From positions 1-7,804 of the forward strand of contig CAJIYV010000106.1 in assembly GCA_905181745.1 (NCBI GenBank): a stretch of DNA of 7,804 bases, given 5' to 3'. A program made the translations under genes and the position numbers. Positions 6,574 through 7,804 of this stretch are shown here, piece after piece. Position 1 is the first letter of the stretch; the number at the start of each line of letters is the position of its first letter. This DNA is from an uncultured Actinomycetes bacterium. Lineage in GTDB: Bacteria > Actinomycetota > Actinomycetes > S36-B12. The notes below the pieces were generated by a model. That model ran no database searches, had not been told where the DNA came from, and worked only from the letters and a program-made list of their open reading frames with translations.

Positions 6574-7571
6574 TACTCGCCGAGATCAAGTGAAATTTGC
6601 CCTTCCGCGAAGGAATCCAGGCCCACGTGTTCCACCAGACTCCACTTTAGGCTATCGGCAGCCCGTAATCGCTCCAACCGAGTGCCTCCCGTCGCGCGTA
6701 CAACAGATTCCGCGGCCAGATACACGGCTTTCGCTTCACCACAGGAATAGCCGTCCTCGCTTTCCAGGGGGCCGATATATTCGGTGATCAAATCCTGCAC
6801 ACTCTCACCCAAATAGCCGGCCCGGATCTTCGAGGCCCACACATCTGCCGGCGTGCTGACTCCAGACAGCACCAACATGGTGGTAATCCCTGCGGCTATT
6901 CCGGCGGCCACATCAGTGTCGTAACGATCCCCTACCAGCAAAGGGGCCTTTGCCGGAACCACCGCCATGGCCCTATCCATCATGGATCTATCAGGCTTAC
7001 CGCCCACTCCATCGGGTTCACGACCGACCGCATTGCGCACAGCTGCAACAAAGGAACCGTTACCCGGAGCGATCCCAAGTTGAGTCGGAAAAGTGCTGTC
7101 AAGATTCGTTGCAATCCAGATTGCGCCAGCTTGAATTAAATATGAAGCTTGAGCCAAATCCTCCCAGGAAACCAGCGGACCGAACCCCTGAACCACAGCA
7201 ACGCAGTCCCGTGGATCTCGGCTCGCGATGAATCCCGCATCAAGTAACGCCTGCTCCACCCCGGCACCGCCAACCACGAAGACCCGACTGCCCGCCGGGG
7301 CATACTTGCGCAGAATTTGGACCGCAACTTGGGAGGAGGTCACCACTTCACTGGCCGCAGCCGGAATGCCGAGTTCATCTAAATGCGCAGCGACCTCACC
7401 CGGCGTCCGCGAAGCGTTATTGGTTACATATGCGACCGCGCAACCACCACGCACTAACTCCGAGACGGTTTCTGCCGCGCCACTGACGGCGGCTAAACCT
7501 CGATAGAGGACCCCATCCAAGTCAAAATAGACCGCATCAAATTGCTGAAAAAGTCGACCCACCGGGCTCAC
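6573..7571 (-). CDS. HAD-IIA superfamily phosphatase (NagD/PGP type)
   Basis: This is a cytosolic Mg-dependent phosphatase of the class that includes NagD, p-nitrophenyl phosphatase and phosphoglycolate phosphatase. The M. tuberculosis protein in the same position, Rv1692, is known as a glycerol-3-phosphate phosphatase, so that substrate is a fair inference here. The 332-residue product has HAD motif I DLDGV (17-21, nucleophile Asp17, acid/base Asp19), motif II in VTNNAS (49-54), the catalytic Lys192 in GGKPD, and motif III GDRYDTD (214-220). The C2-type cap lies between motifs II and III. Residues about 270-332 go beyond the catalytic core; Rv1692 also has a C-terminal extension, described as GNAT-like. 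The GTG at 7571 overlaps the TPR gene stop as GTGA, and AGGACGAG just upstream serves as ribosome site. Translation is probably coupled. Confidence 0.93.
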   Translation of the reverse strand: MSPVGRLFQQFDAVYFDLDGVLYRGLAAVSGAAETVSELVRGGCAVAYVTNNASRTPGEVAAHLDELGIPAAASEVVTSSQVAVQILRKYAPAGSRVFVVGGAGVEQALLDAGFIASRDPRDCVAVVQGFGPLVSWEDLAQASYLIQAGAIWIATNLDSTFPTQLGIAPGNGSFVAAVRNAVGREPDGVGGKPDRSMMDRAMAVVPAKAPLLVGDRYDTDVAAGIAAGITTMLVLSGVSTPADVWASKIRAGYLGESVQDLITEYIGPLESEDGYSCGEAKAVYLAAESVVRATGGTRLERLRAADSLKWSLVEHVGLDSFAEGQISLDLGE

Positions 7572-7804
7572 AACTCGTCCTGGCGCGCGATGGGCCCCTC
7601 AAGTGGCATGCTCTGCTCCGTGCGATGACGCAAAGTTGATTTCACCTGTGACAAAGCCGAGCCGTATTCGGAACGCTGGGGTTTCATGACAAATGCCATG
7701 GCCAGATGATCACGTGCCGGAACGAACTTTTGCTGGCGCCACAGTGAGAGTCCCAATGCAAAATGGGCATAATCATTATCGGGAGCGCTCTGTACCAACT
7801 CATC
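7568..7804 (-). CDS. Tetratricopeptide-repeat protein (5' end outside window)
   Basis: Only the last 78 residues are visible; the reading frame is open to the window edge at 7804, so the start lies beyond it. The segment HFALGLSLWRQQKFVPARDH followed by LAMAFVMKP fits one TPR unit, with the expected small residues in helix A, Ala in helix B and the closing Pro. TPRs are helical protein-protein interaction modules. In mycobacteria the gene before the HAD phosphatase (Rv1691) is also a TPR protein with a similar ending, which supports orthology. The end, from about residue 57 of the visible part, is charged and non-repetitive (EQSMPLEGPIARQDEL). The stop overlaps the phosphatase start by four bases. 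The partner and role are unknown. Confidence 0.82.
   Translation of the reverse strand, partial: DELVQSAPDNDYAHFALGLSLWRQQKFVPARDHLAMAFVMKPQRSEYGSALSQVKSTLRHRTEQSMPLEGPIARQDEL

Noticed and set aside
6532..6575. Possible promoter before the phasin-like gene (TTAATA at 6554-6549)
   Set aside because: The only -35-like hexamer (GTGACC) is 13 bases away, too close, and is better explained as a hairpin arm.
1..7804. Search by eye for tRNA, rRNA, CRISPR, transposase, phage or toxin-antitoxin genes
   Set aside because: None seen; nearly every base is covered by the nine minus-strand genes. The small acidic gene next to the phasin-like gene does not look like a known toxin-antitoxin pair.

Overview
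The window carries nine protein genes, all on the minus strand and tightly packed. It is a stretch of a conserved actinobacterial housekeeping cluster. Read in the direction of transcription (high to low coordinates), the order is: TPR protein (3' end only), HAD-IIA phosphatase, phasin-like coiled-coil protein, small acidic protein, tlyA, nadK, recN, pyrG, and a Nudix ADP-ribose pyrophosphatase that runs off the window at position 1. From memory, Mycobacterium tuberculosis Rv1691-Rv1692-Rv1693-tlyA-ppnK-recN-(Rv1697-Rv1698)-pyrG-Rv1700 has the same order. That order, plus protein sequences that resemble the actinobacterial versions (especially CTP synthase and TlyA), points to an actinobacterium. 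Several 60-base lines I counted are near 55% GC, so this is not a very high-GC member; I cannot name a genus.

Upstream block (7804 to 5838): the TPR gene stop overlaps the phosphatase GTG start (GTGA). The phosphatase is followed by a 41-base gap with a small hairpin, then a 144-residue phasin-like protein with a penta-lysine tail. The last codons of that gene hold a near-perfect Shine-Dalgarno for the next gene, a very acidic 89-residue protein that is clearly AT-richer (about 42% GC) than its neighbours.

Middle block (5795 to 2325): tlyA (rRNA 2'-O-methyltransferase) and nadK (NAD kinase) overlap by ATGA, and recN (SMC-like double-strand-break repair ATPase) follows after 28 bases. Downstream block (2324 to 1): a 47-base junction with stacked palindromes lies between recN and pyrG (CTP synthase), and the Nudix gene starts 10 bases after the pyrG stop. 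The two genes that sit between recN and pyrG in mycobacteria (Rv1697/Rv1698, steA/steB type) are absent here.

The genes do not form one pathway: they cover nucleotide and cofactor metabolism (CTP, NADP, ADP-ribose), ribosome modification, DNA repair and phosphate-ester turnover. The spacing and overlaps suggest one or a few long transcripts with translational coupling. I see no RNA genes, mobile elements, CRISPR arrays or phage genes, and no gene-free stretch over 50 bases. I do not see a new defence or mobile system. The less ordinary points are the phasin-like/acidic gene pair, the recN-pyrG junction, and the altered linker motif in TlyA.
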